NCBI RefSeq assembly: GCF_900129855.1
Contig: NZ_LT670819.1
Location: 3,782,001 to 3,846,000 of the forward strand
Source: Streptomyces sp. 3214.6
GTDB taxonomy: Bacteria > Actinomycetota > Actinomycetes > Streptomycetales > Streptomycetaceae
Direction: 5' to 3'
Length of the DNA stretch: 64,000 nt
Shown here: positions 7,804 through 16,689 of the stretch, in pieces
Numbering within the stretch: position 1 is the first letter of the stretch
Layout: each line of letters opens with the position of its first letter
Program-made: the position numbers and the translations under genes
Notes under the pieces: generated by a model
Database searches by the model: none
Seen by the model: the letters and a program-made list of their open reading frames with translations, nothing else
Told to the model about the DNA's origin: nothing

Positions 7804-9558
7804 ATGAAGATCCACAAGTACGACACAGTCATCGTCGGCGCCGGCGGCGCGGGCATGCGCGCGGCCATCGAGTCGACGAAGCGCAGCCGCACGGCGGTCC
7901 TGACCAAGCTCTACCCCACCCGCTCCCACACGGGCGCCGCGCAGGGCGGCATGGCCGCCGCGCTCGCCAACGTGGAGGAGGACAACTGGGAGTGGCACAC
8001 CTTCGACACGGTCAAGGGCGGTGACTACCTGGTCGACCAGGACGCCGCCGAGATCCTGGCGAAGGAGGCCATCGACTCGGTCCTCGACCTGGAGAAGATG
8101 GGCCTGCCGTTCAACCGGACGCCCAACGGGACGATCGACCAGCGTCGCTTCGGCGGCCACAGCCGCAACCACGGCGAGGCCCCCGTCCGCCGCTCCTGCT
8201 ACGCGGCCGACCGCACCGGCCACATGATCCTCCAGACGCTGTACCAGAACTGCGTGAAAGAGGGCGTGGAGTTCTTCAACGAGTTCTACGTCCTGGACCA
8301 GCTGATCACCGAGGTCGACGGCGTGAAGCGGTCGGCCGGTGTGGTCGCCTACGAACTCGCCACCGGTGAGATCCACGTCTTCCAGGCAAAGGCCGTGATC
8401 TACGCGTCCGGCGGCACCGGCAAGTTCTTCAAGGTGACGTCGAACGCGCACACGCTGACGGGCGACGGCCAGGCCGCCGTCTACCGCCGCGGGCTGCCGC
8501 TGGAGGACATGGAGTTCTTCCAGTTCCACCCGACCGGCATCTGGCGCATGGGCATCCTGCTGACGGAGGGCGCCCGAGGTGAGGGCGGCATCCTCCGCAA
8601 CAAGGACGGCGAGCGCTTCATGGAGAAGTACGCGCCGGTCATGAAGGACCTCGCGTCCCGGGACGTGGTCTCGCGGTCGATCTACACGGAGATCCGGGAA
8701 GGCCGCGGCTGCGGCCCCGAGGGCGACCACGTCTACCTGGACCTCACCCACCTCCCGCCGGAGCAGCTCGACGCGAAGCTCCCCGACATCACCGAGTTCG
8801 CGCGCACCTACCTCGGCATCGAGCCGTACACGGACCCGATCCCGATCCAGCCCACCGCGCACTACGCGATGGGCGGCATCCCGACGAACGTCGAGGGTGA
8901 GGTGCTGTCCGACAACACCACGGTCGTCCCGGGCCTCTACGCCGCCGGCGAGGTCGCCTGCGTCTCGGTGCACGGCGCGAACCGCCTGGGCACGAACAGC
9001 CTTCTGGACATCAACGTGTTCGGCAAGCGCGCGGGCATCGCCGCCGCCGAGTACTCCCAGAAGGCGGACTTCGTCGAGCTGCCGGAGAACCCGGCGGAGC
9101 TCGTCGTCTCCCAGGTGGAGCGACTGCGGTCGTCGACGGGCACGGAGCGCGTGGCGGTCCTGCGCCGCGAGCTGCAGGAGACCATGGACGCGAACGTCAT
9201 GGTGTTCCGCACGGAGCAGACGATCAAGACGGCGGTCGAGAAGATCGCGGAACTCCGCGAGCGCTACAAGAACGTCTCGATCCAGGACAAGGGCAAGCGG
9301 TTCAACACGGACCTGCTGGAGGCCATCGAGCTCGGCAACCTGCTGGACCTCGCCGAGGTCATGGCGGTCTCCGCCCTCGCCCGCAAGGAGTCCCGCGGCG
9401 GTCACTACCGCGAGGACTACCCCAACCGCGACGACGTCAACTTCATGCGCCACACCATGGCGTACCGCGAGGTGGGCGACGACGGCGCCGAGTCCATCCG
9501 TCTCGACTACAAGCCGGTCGTCCAGACCCGCTACCAGCCGATGGAGCGTAAGTACTGA
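7804..9558 (+). CDS. sdhA: Succinate dehydrogenase flavoprotein subunit
   Basis: Oxidises succinate to fumarate; covalently bound FAD. 584 residues. Visible are the dinucleotide-binding VIVGAGGAGMRAA near the N-terminus, the flavinylation site with its His in RSHTGAAQGGMAAAL, the substrate-binding FQFHPTGIW and HYAMGGIPTN, and the catalytic region SRNHGEAPVRRSCY and RLGTNSLLDINVFGKRAG. Length is normal. Stop and the sdhB start overlap as TGATG, indicating translational coupling. Confidence 0.98.
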   Translation: MKIHKYDTVIVGAGGAGMRAAIESTKRSRTAVLTKLYPTRSHTGAAQGGMAAALANVEEDNWEWHTFDTVKGGDYLVDQDAAEILAKEAIDSVLDLEKMGLPFNRTPNGTIDQRRFGGHSRNHGEAPVRRSCYAADRTGHMILQTLYQNCVKEGVEFFNEFYVLDQLITEVDGVKRSAGVVAYELATGEIHVFQAKAVIYASGGTGKFFKVTSNAHTLTGDGQAAVYRRGLPLEDMEFFQFHPTGIWRMGILLTEGARGEGGILRNKDGERFMEKYAPVMKDLASRDVVSRSIYTEIREGRGCGPEGDHVYLDLTHLPPEQLDAKLPDITEFARTYLGIEPYTDPIPIQPTAHYAMGGIPTNVEGEVLSDNTTVVPGLYAAGEVACVSVHGANRLGTNSLLDINVFGKRAGIAAAEYSQKADFVELPENPAELVVSQVERLRSSTGTERVAVLRRELQETMDANVMVFRTEQTIKTAVEKIAELRERYKNVSIQDKGKRFNTDLLEAIELGNLLDLAEVMAVSALARKESRGGHYREDYPNRDDVNFMRHTMAYREVGDDGAESIRLDYKPVVQTRYQPMERKY

Positions 9559-10337
9559 TGGCAACCCCGACCCTGGACAAGGCGGACGCGGCCGGCACGC
9601 CCGAGCCCGGCTTCGCCGACTCGCCGTACATCACGGCCACCTTCCGTATCCGCCGCTTCAACTCCGAGGTCTCGGCGGAAGCGGTGTGGGAAGACTTCCA
9701 GCTGGAGATCGACCCGAAGGAGCGCGTCCTCGACGCCCTCCACAAGATCAAGTGGGACCAGGACGGCACCCTGACGTTCCGCCGCTCCTGCGCCCACGGG
9801 ATCTGCGGTTCGGACGCGATGCGGATCAACGGCAAGAACCGCCTCGCGTGCAAGACGCTGATCAAGGACCTCAACCCCGCGAAGCCGATCACGGTCGAGC
9901 CCATCAAGGGCCTGACGGTCCTGAAGGACCTGGTCGTCGACATGGAGCCGTTCTTCCAGGCGTACCGCGACGTGATGCCGTTCCTGATCACCAAGGACAC
10001 GAACGAGCCCACGCGCGAACGCCTCCAGACGGCGGAGGACCGCGAGCGCTTCGACGACACGACGAAGTGCATCCTGTGCGCGGCCTGCACCTCGTCCTGC
10101 CCGGTGTTCTGGAACGACGGCCAGTACTTCGGGCCGGCCGCCATCGTGAACGCCCACCGCTTCATCTTCGACAGCCGTGACGAAGCGGGCGAGCAGCGCC
10201 TCGAGATCCTGAACGACAAGGACGGCGTCTGGCGCTGCCGCACCACGTTCAACTGCACGGACGCCTGCCCGCGCGGCATCGAGGTCACCAAGGCGATCCA
10301 GGAGGTCAAGCGAGCGCTGATCACGCGCCGTTTCTGA
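9558..10337 (+). CDS. sdhB: Succinate dehydrogenase iron-sulfur subunit
   Basis: Carries electrons from SdhA flavin to the quinone through three clusters. 259 residues: the [2Fe-2S] ligands in SCAHGICGSDAMRINGKNRL..C, the [4Fe-4S] ligands in CILCAACTSSCPVFW and the [3Fe-4S] ligands in CRTTFNCTDACPRGI. Last gene of the operon; start overlaps the sdhA stop by one base, and a strong hairpin follows 21 bases after its stop. Confidence 0.98.
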   Translation: MATPTLDKADAAGTPEPGFADSPYITATFRIRRFNSEVSAEAVWEDFQLEIDPKERVLDALHKIKWDQDGTLTFRRSCAHGICGSDAMRINGKNRLACKTLIKDLNPAKPITVEPIKGLTVLKDLVVDMEPFFQAYRDVMPFLITKDTNEPTRERLQTAEDRERFDDTTKCILCAACTSSCPVFWNDGQYFGPAAIVNAHRFIFDSRDEAGEQRLEILNDKDGVWRCRTTFNCTDACPRGIEVTKAIQEVKRALITRRF

Positions 10338-10358
10338 CTCCGTCTCCGGCACGTCGTC

Positions 10359-10401
10359 GAGGGCCCCGCTTCCCGGTTTCGTCACCGGAGGCGGGGCCCT
10401 C
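10359..10401 (+). terminator. Hairpin terminator of sdhCDAB
   Basis: GAGGGCCCCGC and GCGGGGCCCTC form a perfect 11-bp stem around a 21-base loop that itself contains CCGG inverted repeats (CCGGTTTCGTCACCGG). No T-run follows, as is usual in Streptomyces. Confidence 0.85.
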
Positions 10402-10504
10402 GGGCATTCAAACGCCACGATCGGGTGAACGTGATCAAGAGGGACACCGGTAGGGCTTCCGGCCTACGACGATGGTTTCGACACCGGCCCCAAGGAGGCA
10501 CGCG

Positions 10505-11122
10505 ATGTCCGCTGCAGCCGTCGAGCAGCCCTTCGACGACGAGCCGTTCTCGCTCACGGCCATCGCCGACGAGATCATGGAGCGCCATCCGGGCTACCGC
10601 GTCGAGATCATCGGAGGCCACCTCCTCGTAACACCGTCACCGGATGCCCCACACGCCCGTGCCCTGACCCAGCTCATGATTCCCTTCATCGCCGCTGGGC
10701 TGCACGGCGCGGAAACCGAGGTCCTGCAGAACGTCGGTCTGTGGCTACCGACCGGCGAGGAAGACTACGTCATCCCCGACCTGGTGATCGTCGACTCCGA
10801 CATCGACGACCACTTCGTGCGGAACAACGCGTACGACCCGGCCTGCTTCCGCCTGGTCCTGGAGGTCACGTCCGGGAACTGGAAGGACGACGTGAAGACC
10901 AAGGTCCCCGCGTACGCCGAGGCCATGATCCCCGTCTACGTCGTCGTCGACCGCAAGCATCAGCGGGTCCACGTCCTCACCGGACCGAAGAAGGGCGGCT
11001 ACGACAACCACCAGTTCTACGCCCCGGGCCAGTCTTTCCGCCTGCCCTACTCGATCGGTGCCGAGATCACCCTGAGCGCCGCGGAGATTCTCGCGGCAGG
11101 TCGGCCGAGGACGAGCGACTGA
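10505..11122 (+). CDS. Uma2 family protein (DUF820, restriction-endonuclease-like fold)
   Basis: 205 residues with the Uma2/DUF820 core: GHLLVTPSPDAPHARALTQL, then the PD-(D/E)xK-like residues in YVIPDLVIVD and LVLEVTSGNWKDDVKTKVPAYAEA, ending with VVVDRKHQRVHVLTGPKKGGY. The family is expanded in Streptomyces and cyanobacteria, with unknown substrate. ATG at 10505 has a strong AAGGAGG 8 bases upstream. Monocistronic; convergent with the SUKH gene 7 bases downstream. Confidence 0.88.
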   Translation: MSAAAVEQPFDDEPFSLTAIADEIMERHPGYRVEIIGGHLLVTPSPDAPHARALTQLMIPFIAAGLHGAETEVLQNVGLWLPTGEEDYVIPDLVIVDSDIDDHFVRNNAYDPACFRLVLEVTSGNWKDDVKTKVPAYAEAMIPVYVVVDRKHQRVHVLTGPKKGGYDNHQFYAPGQSFRLPYSIGAEITLSAAEILAAGRPRTSD

Positions 11123-11129
11123 CCCTCCG

Positions 11130-11585
11130 TCACCACGACGCGTACCACTGCGGATCATCGCTGCCGAGCCGCCGCCGCAGGTAGTCCTCCAGGTTGTTCG
11201 CCACCCAGCGACGGCTGTCGCTCTCGTGGTCCCAGACGAAGATGTCCGGCCGGTCCGGCTTGACGACGAAGGCGAACAGATCACCGCCGCTGCTCTCCCC
11301 GAACAGCAGCAGCGGATCGAACGGCATGTACAGGCCCCGGAAGTCGACCGAGCTCCTGAACTCCAGGTTCCGGTCCACGACTTCACCGACCGAGCCCACG
11401 ATCCCGGCCCCGTACTTGTCCCGGGCGCCGTCCGCGACCCGCCAGAGTTCCTTGAGCGCGGCAGGCAGAGGATGCCCCAACACCACCTCGGCCGCCCGCA
11501 TTTCCTGCTCACAGCCGGGCCCGGCAAGGTCCACGTCCCCCGAGAGCGAGGAGATCAGCTCGATCCACATAGGGTCATCTTTCAC
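11130..11585 (-). CDS. SMI1/KNR4 (SUKH) family protein
   Basis: About 151 residues with the SUKH pattern: CEQEMRAAEVVLGHPLPAALKELWRVADGA near the N-terminus, an internal DPLLLFGESSGGDLFAF and terminal DIFVWDHESDSRRWVANNLEDYLRRRLG. SUKH proteins often serve as immunity proteins to secreted nuclease toxins, but no toxin gene is adjacent here, so it may be an orphan. GTG at 11585 with upstream GGGGGTGGA is used; ATG at 11570 is an alternative. Confidence 0.82.
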   Translation of the reverse strand: MKDDPMWIELISSLSGDVDLAGPGCEQEMRAAEVVLGHPLPAALKELWRVADGARDKYGAGIVGSVGEVVDRNLEFRSSVDFRGLYMPFDPLLLFGESSGGDLFAFVVKPDRPDIFVWDHESDSRRWVANNLEDYLRRRLGSDDPQWYASW

Positions 11586-11742
11586 AGATCCACCCCCTGC
11601 ACAACCCTCGCAACTCCTGGACGCCCCACTCCACCGGTCACCTCGCCCCGGCCGTCTCTCCCCCGGCCGCCTCTCCCCCGCCCGAGTGACCCCCCGGTCA
11701 AGCCCTCCCCCGCCTCCCCGCACCCCTACCTAATCTGACCGC

Positions 11743-12183
11743 ATGTCAGATCATCAGTCGTGCGAGCCGCTCGGGTTCGACAACGTGTTGGTGCCTGTCG
11801 GGGATCTCGGGGAGGCCGTGGGGTTCTACGAGCGGGCCGGGCTCGTGACGGGCTTCCGGTTCGACGAGGGCGGGATCGCCCTGCTGAAGGTCGGGGGCGA
11901 GACTCCCGGGATTCTGTTGCGGCGGGAAGAGGCGTTGGGGCATCGGGCGCCACCCTGGCCGGCCACACGAGTGTGGGTGGAGGTGCCGGACGCCCGGGCC
12001 GTGGCACGACGGCTGGCCGAGGTCGGGATCGTGCCGCTCGACCCGCCGTTCTCCGTGGCCACCGGGTGGACCGTCGAGGTCGCCGATCCCTGGGGGAATG
12101 TCCTCGGGTTCACGGACTACTCCAAGCGACCCGAACTGGGGAGGTGTCAGGGGCCACACCTCGCGGACCGATCCCACTGTTGA
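11743..12183 (+). CDS. VOC (glyoxalase/bleomycin resistance) family protein
   Basis: 146 residues with a single vicinal-oxygen-chelate module: FDNVLVPVGDLGEAVGFYERAGL at the start and VEVADPWGNVLGFTDYSKRP at the end, with the metal-type Glu in WVEVPDARAVARRLAE. Substrate unknown. The ATG at 11743 is only 7 bases after TAATCT (11730-11735), a good -10 hexamer, and no ribosome site is visible, so the mRNA may be leaderless. Confidence 0.85.
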   Translation: MSDHQSCEPLGFDNVLVPVGDLGEAVGFYERAGLVTGFRFDEGGIALLKVGGETPGILLRREEALGHRAPPWPATRVWVEVPDARAVARRLAEVGIVPLDPPFSVATGWTVEVADPWGNVLGFTDYSKRPELGRCQGPHLADRSHC

Positions 12184-12256
12184 ACGTGTTCAAAACTAGG
12201 GCTACAGTCATTCCCGACAGCGTTTTGAACGCGTTCAACTAGTTCAACAGGTTCAA
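12180..12256 (+). promoter_or_regulatory. Promoter with TetR-type operators
   Basis: A promoter with -35 TTGAAC (12180-12185), 17-base spacer and -10 TACAGT (12203-12208). The -35 is the left half of a palindrome TTGAACGTGTTCAA (12180-12193). A second palindrome TTGAACGCGTTCAA lies at 12225-12238, just past the expected start of transcription, and GTTCAAC recurs at 12233, 12242 and 12251 with an exact 9-base period up to the ribosome binding site. The TetR-family gene at 13222, third in this transcript, is the obvious candidate repressor. Confidence 0.8.
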
Positions 12257-12271
12257 CAAGAGGTGGGGAAC

Positions 12272-12688
12272 ATGGATCGCACGGTCATCGCCTACGTCGT
12301 CTACCTGATCGTCAGCATCGGTCTGACCGTCTGGGTGGCCAGGACCCTGAGCAGCAACGGACGGGTCTTCCTCGCCGATGTGCTGCAGGGGAACGAGAAG
12401 CTCGCCGACGCCGTCAACCACCTCCTGGTGGTCGGGTTCTACCTCGTCAACCTCGGCTTCGTCGCCCTCTACCTGAGCAGCGACGACACCGTCGAGGACA
12501 CCCGCGGCATCTTCGAGGCCCTGTCGACCAAGCTGGGCGTGGTCCTGCTGGTGCTCGGCGCGATGCACCTGGCCAACGTGTACGTGCTCAACCGGATCCG
12601 GCGGCGCGGGGTCATGGAGCGCGAGCAGCTCCCGCCGGTCGCCCCGCAGGGCTGGGCCACCCCCGCGGCGCCCAGCGCGGGAGCCTGA
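12272..12688 (+). CDS. Small integral membrane protein
   Basis: 138 residues with three predicted transmembrane helices (VIAYVVYLIVSIGLTVWVA, VNHLLVVGFYLVNLGFVAL, LGVVLLVLGAMHLANVYVL) and a Pro/Ala-rich C-terminus. No known domain recognised. ATG at 12272 follows AGAGGTGGGG by a few bases. First gene of a likely three-gene transcript (membrane protein, DCC protein, TetR) under the operator-bearing promoter upstream. Confidence 0.82.
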   Translation: MDRTVIAYVVYLIVSIGLTVWVARTLSSNGRVFLADVLQGNEKLADAVNHLLVVGFYLVNLGFVALYLSSDDTVEDTRGIFEALSTKLGVVLLVLGAMHLANVYVLNRIRRRGVMEREQLPPVAPQGWATPAAPSAGA

Positions 12689-12693
12689 GCGCC

Positions 12694-13212
12694 ATGGCCG
12701 CCCGAGGGACAGAACAGGCCGCCGTCGGCCGGGACGCTCTTCGCGTCCCGGTTCGCCGGCTCACCGTCCTCTTCGACGCCGAGTGCTCCCTGTGCGGCTT
12801 CGTGCGCGACTGGCTGGGCCGGCAACCTCAGCTGGTGCCACTGGAGTTCGTCCCGGCGGGCTCCGCCGAGGCCCTCGCCCGCTTTCCCGGCCTCGACCAT
12901 CGCGCCACCCTCGACGAGATCACCGTCGTCGGCGACGCCGGTCAGGTCTACACGGGCGCCGCCGCCTGGATCGTCACCCTGTGGGCGCTGCGCGAACACC
13001 GCCCGCTCGCGCACCGGCTGAGCACGCCCGCCGGGGCGAAGCTCGCGCGGGCGGCCGTGCTCGCCGCCGCCAAGTGGCGCGACGGGCACGGACAGGGCGT
13101 GGGCTGGGGCGGGGGCGTCTACCGGCGGGGCGACGGCTGGTCCTACGACCCGGGTCAGGGCTGGAGCTACACTCCGCCCACCTGTGCCGACGGTGCCTGC
13201 TCCACTGGTTAG
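12694..13212 (+). CDS. DCC-family (DUF393) thiol-disulfide oxidoreductase-like protein
   Basis: 172 residues; the N-terminal thioredoxin-like strand carries LFDAECSLCGFVRDWL, i.e. the DxxCxxC signature of the family. Downstream are the Leu/Ala-rich helical segments typical of DUF393 and a Gly/Tyr/Trp-rich tail (DGWSYDPGQGWSYTPP) ending with two more Cys residues. Probably cytoplasmic or membrane-associated. Begins 5 bases after the membrane protein gene, suggesting a shared function, possibly redox. Confidence 0.85.
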   Translation: MAARGTEQAAVGRDALRVPVRRLTVLFDAECSLCGFVRDWLGRQPQLVPLEFVPAGSAEALARFPGLDHRATLDEITVVGDAGQVYTGAAAWIVTLWALREHRPLAHRLSTPAGAKLARAAVLAAAKWRDGHGQGVGWGGGVYRRGDGWSYDPGQGWSYTPPTCADGACSTG

Positions 13213-13221
13213 GCTCCTTCC

Positions 13222-14073
13222 GTGTCCGCGAACAACGACGGTCCCGCCGAGGCCGATCCCCCGACCCAGCACCGGGAACCTCAGGAGTCCCCTGAAGGTG
13301 CTCCCGCGTCCAAGTCCGAGCAGACCCGCGCGCTGATCCTTCAGACGGCGATGCGGCTGTTCCAGGAGCGCGGTTACGACAAGACGACGATGCGGGCCAT
13401 CGCCAAGGAGGCCGGGGTCTCGGTCGGCAACGCGTACTACTACTTCGCCGGCAAGGAACACCTGATCCAGGGCTTCTACGACCGGCTCGCGGCCGAACAC
13501 CGGGAGGCGGTCCGGGGCATCCTGGCGCGGGAGACCAGCCTGGAGGCGCGGCTCGCGGGCGTGCTGCGGACCTGGCTGGACGTGGCCACGCCGTACCACG
13601 AGTTCGCGGTGCAGTTCTTCAAGACGGCCGCCGATCCGGACAGCCCGCTCAGCCCCTTCTCCGCCGAGTCGGAGCACGCGCGCGTGGAGGCCATCGCCGT
13701 CCACAAGGAGGTGCTCGCGGGTTCGAAGGCGAAGGTGCCGGAGGAACTGCGGGAGGTGCTGCCCGAGTTGATGTGGCTCTCCCAGATGGGCCTGGTCATG
13801 TACTGGATCTACGACCGTACGCCGGGGCGCGAGCGCAGTTACCGGCTGGCCGGACGGGGGGCGCGGCTCACCGCGCGGGGTGTGGCGCTGGCCCGGTTCC
13901 GGGTGCTGCGGCCGCTCGTCCTGGAGGTGCACGACCTGTTCACGGACTTCCTGCCCGGCATGACCAACGCGGTGCCGGACCCGGCGAAGAGGGGCCAGAA
14001 GAAGTCTTCACCGGGTCCGGCGGACCAGCGCGCCGAACAGGTCGAGCACGGCGACCGGACCGAGCACGGCTAG
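13222..14073 (+). CDS. TetR family transcriptional regulator
   Basis: 283 residues, long for the family because of an unstructured ~30-residue N-terminus and a charged C-terminal tail. The helix-turn-helix is canonical: RALILQTAMRLFQERGYDKTT MRAIAKEAGVSVGNAYYYFAGKEHL. The C-terminal ligand domain is of the large TetR_C type. GTG at 13222, 9 bases after the DCC gene. Likely autorepresses through the palindromes at 12180-12238. Confidence 0.93.
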   Translation: MSANNDGPAEADPPTQHREPQESPEGAPASKSEQTRALILQTAMRLFQERGYDKTTMRAIAKEAGVSVGNAYYYFAGKEHLIQGFYDRLAAEHREAVRGILARETSLEARLAGVLRTWLDVATPYHEFAVQFFKTAADPDSPLSPFSAESEHARVEAIAVHKEVLAGSKAKVPEELREVLPELMWLSQMGLVMYWIYDRTPGRERSYRLAGRGARLTARGVALARFRVLRPLVLEVHDLFTDFLPGMTNAVPDPAKRGQKKSSPGPADQRAEQVEHGDRTEHG

Positions 14074-14105
14074 CAGGCCGGGCAGGTCAGGCAGGTCGGG
14101 TCACG

Positions 14106-16532
14106 TCACCTGGACGCGTCCACGTCCATCTCGCCCTCGGCCAACTCGACGTCGAACGCCAGCGGTTCGGCCGCGATCGTGACCTGGCGCGCACCGGAGA
14201 CATACGACGGGGCCGTCGCCGCCAGGAGGTACGTTCCCGGGACCGGGACCGAGAGGATGTAGGAGCCGTCGGCGAGCGACGTGACGCGGTCGAGTTGGTT
14301 TCCGCCCTTCGTCAGAAGGGTCACCGTGGCGCCCTCGACCGGGTCGCCGGTCGTGTCCCGTACGAAGCCGTGGACGGCCGAGGCGGCACCCTCGCCGCGC
14401 GCGGCAGCCGCGGCCGGCTCGTCCTCGTTCGGTTCGACCGCCAGATGCGGCAGCCGCTTCTCCAGCCCCGCCGGCAGCCACCAGTTGGAGTTGCCGAGCA
14501 GATGCATCGCGGCCGGTACGAGAGCCGTGCGCAGGATGAACGCGTCCAGCGCCACCGCCGCCGCGAGACCCACGCCCGCCATCGCGCCGCCCGAGTCGCC
14601 GCTCAGGACGAACGCGAGGAACACGCACACCATGATCAGGGCCGCGGAGTTGATGACCCGGCTGGTCTCGGCCAGGCCGACGCGGACCGCGCGCGCGTTG
14701 TCCTTCGTATGGACCCACTCCTCGTGCATCCGGCTGACCAGGAACACCTGGTAGTCCATCGACAGACCGAAGAGCAGCGACAGCATGATGACCGGCAGGA
14801 AGGCGTTGATCGGGCCCTCCTTGCCGAGGCCGAGCAGGTCCAGGCCCCAGCCGTACTGGAAGACGGCGACGAGGACGCCGAACGAGGCCGCCGCCGCGAT
14901 CAGGTTCATCACGGCCGCCGTCAACGGCACCACCAGGGAGCGGAAGGCGACCATCAGCAGCAGGAAGCCCAGGCCGATGATGGTGGCGACGAACAGCGGC
15001 AGGCGGTCGCCGGTGACCGTGGCGAAGTCCTTGGAGATGGCCGTGACACCGCCCACGTGTCCCGTCGCGCCGGCCTGCGGGAGGACGTCGTCGCGCAGAC
15101 GGTCGATCAGGGTGTCCGTCTGCTCCGACTGCGGCGAGGTCGTCGGGACCACCTGGATGATCGTGACGCCCCGGGCCGGCGGCAGCGCGGCCACCTGGGC
15201 GACGCCCGGCGTGTCCTTGATGCCGTTGACGACCGCGTTGGTGTCACCGCCCTCCATGACCACCTGGAGAGGGCCGTTGAAGCCCGGTCCGAAGCCCTCC
15301 GCGAGCAGGTCGTAGGCCTTGCGGGTGGTCGTCGAGGCGTCGTCGTTGCCCTGGTCGCTGACGCCGAGGCGCAGGGACAGCACGGGGAGGGCGAGGACGG
15401 CCATGACGACGAGCGCGAGGGCGGCGATCCGACGGGGGCGGCGCTGCACGTTCGCCGACCAGCGGGCCGCGGGGCCGCTCGCCCCCTCCGGCTCCGGGCC
15501 GTTCGCGGCCAGCCGCTTGCGCTGCTTGCGGCTCAGCACGCGCGTGCCGAGGAAGCCCAGCAGCGCGGGCAGCAGGGTCGTTGCGGCGAGGACGCTCAGG
15601 ACCACCGTCAGGGAGGTGCCGATGACGACGCCGTCCAGGAAGCGCAGGTTCGTCACCAGCATGCCGGCGAGCGCGATGCACACCGTGCCGCCCGCGAACA
15701 GCACGGCCCGGCCGGAGGTGTTGAGGGCGATGACCGCCGACTCCTCCGGGTCCATTCCGCGCAGGATGCCCTTGCGGTGCCGGGTGACGATGAACAGGGC
15801 GTAGTCGATGCCGACGCCGAGGCCGATCAGCGAGGACAGCAGCGGCGCCAGCTCCGGGATGTCGGTGACGTGGCTGAGCAGCTGGGTCGAGAACATGCCC
15901 ATGCCGACGCCGAAGATCGCCACGGCGAGCGGCAACAGCATCGCCAGGAGCGATCCGAAGGCCAGGAACAGGACCACCGCGGCCGCCGCGAGGCCGACCA
16001 TCTCGGCGAGGCCGGATGGCGGCTCCTCCACCCGCTGGATGGCCAGGCCGCCCAACTCGACCTCCAGGCCCTTCTGTTCAGCCTTCTGGGCGGTGTCGAG
16101 CACGTCCTGGACGAGTTCCTTGGGCAGGGCGTTCACCTGCTCGGTGAAGGTGATCTGCGCGTAGGCGATCCGGCCGTCGCGGCTGACCTGCCCCGCCTCC
16201 CCCGCCGCCGCATAGGGGCTCTTGACCTCGCCGATGCCCTTCATCTTCGCGATCTCGTCGAGCGCGGGCTGGATCCGGGAGCGTACGTCCTGGTCCCGTA
16301 CCGAGCCGTCGTCGACCTTCCACACGACCGTGTCGGTGTCGCCCGCGGTCGCGGGAAACGCCTTCTCCATCAGGTCGTACGCCTTCATGGAGTCCGTGCC
16401 GGGGAGGGAGAAGGTGCTCGCATAGTCCGTGCCCGCCGTCGAGGCCGAGAATCCCAGGCCAAACAGCGCCCCCACCCACAGCAACAGGACCGCCAGCCGA
16501 TGCCTGTAGCACCAGCGTGCTAATGCCGCCAC
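14106..16532 (-). CDS. MMPL-family transporter with C-terminal CarboxypepD_reg domain
   Basis: About 808 residues, RND/MMPL lipid or drug exporter with two repeats of large extracellular loop plus six helices (for example LFLAFGSLLAMLLPLAVAIF, IDYALFIVTRHR and SMDYQVFLVSRMHEEW). The last ~90 residues (GFVRDTTGDPVEGATVTLL ... GSYILSVPVPGTYLLAA) are a carboxypeptidase-regulatory-like beta sandwich, an unusual addition. GTG at 16532 is preferred over GTG at 16547 because AGGAG sits 7 bases before it. Codon 4 is TTA. Divergent from the two-component system. Confidence 0.92.
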   Translation of the reverse strand: MAALARWCYRHRLAVLLLWVGALFGLGFSASTAGTDYASTFSLPGTDSMKAYDLMEKAFPATAGDTDTVVWKVDDGSVRDQDVRSRIQPALDEIAKMKGIGEVKSPYAAAGEAGQVSRDGRIAYAQITFTEQVNALPKELVQDVLDTAQKAEQKGLEVELGGLAIQRVEEPPSGLAEMVGLAAAAVVLFLAFGSLLAMLLPLAVAIFGVGMGMFSTQLLSHVTDIPELAPLLSSLIGLGVGIDYALFIVTRHRKGILRGMDPEESAVIALNTSGRAVLFAGGTVCIALAGMLVTNLRFLDGVVIGTSLTVVLSVLAATTLLPALLGFLGTRVLSRKQRKRLAANGPEPEGASGPAARWSANVQRRPRRIAALALVVMAVLALPVLSLRLGVSDQGNDDASTTTRKAYDLLAEGFGPGFNGPLQVVMEGGDTNAVVNGIKDTPGVAQVAALPPARGVTIIQVVPTTSPQSEQTDTLIDRLRDDVLPQAGATGHVGGVTAISKDFATVTGDRLPLFVATIIGLGFLLLMVAFRSLVVPLTAAVMNLIAAAASFGVLVAVFQYGWGLDLLGLGKEGPINAFLPVIMLSLLFGLSMDYQVFLVSRMHEEWVHTKDNARAVRVGLAETSRVINSAALIMVCVFLAFVLSGDSGGAMAGVGLAAAVALDAFILRTALVPAAMHLLGNSNWWLPAGLEKRLPHLAVEPNEDEPAAAAARGEGAASAVHGFVRDTTGDPVEGATVTLLTKGGNQLDRVTSLADGSYILSVPVPGTYLLAATAPSYVSGARQVTIAAEPLAFDVELAEGEMDVDASR

Positions 16533-16689
16533 GTTCGAGCTCCTCACTCAGAGTCGGTTCGTCCCCCAGGTCCTGGGCAACAGGATTGGCGGTTGCGCAC
16601 GCGTGGGGACATGCAACGGCCATGACTCTCAAGGAACTCCAAAGCGCGAATCGGCCCGGATTGTCAGTGGGCCCGCCGATACTGAGGGC

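Noticed and set aside
7237..9564. A 775-codon open frame antisense to sdhCDA
   Set aside because: It mirrors sdhA codon by codon and owes its length to GC-rich third positions; its product is a low-complexity Val/Leu/Arg/Asp string with no domain.
13773..16523. A 916-codon forward open frame over the TetR end and the MMPL gene
   Set aside because: Composition is Arg/Gln/Asp-rich without any motif; the opposite strand encodes a clear MMPL transporter.
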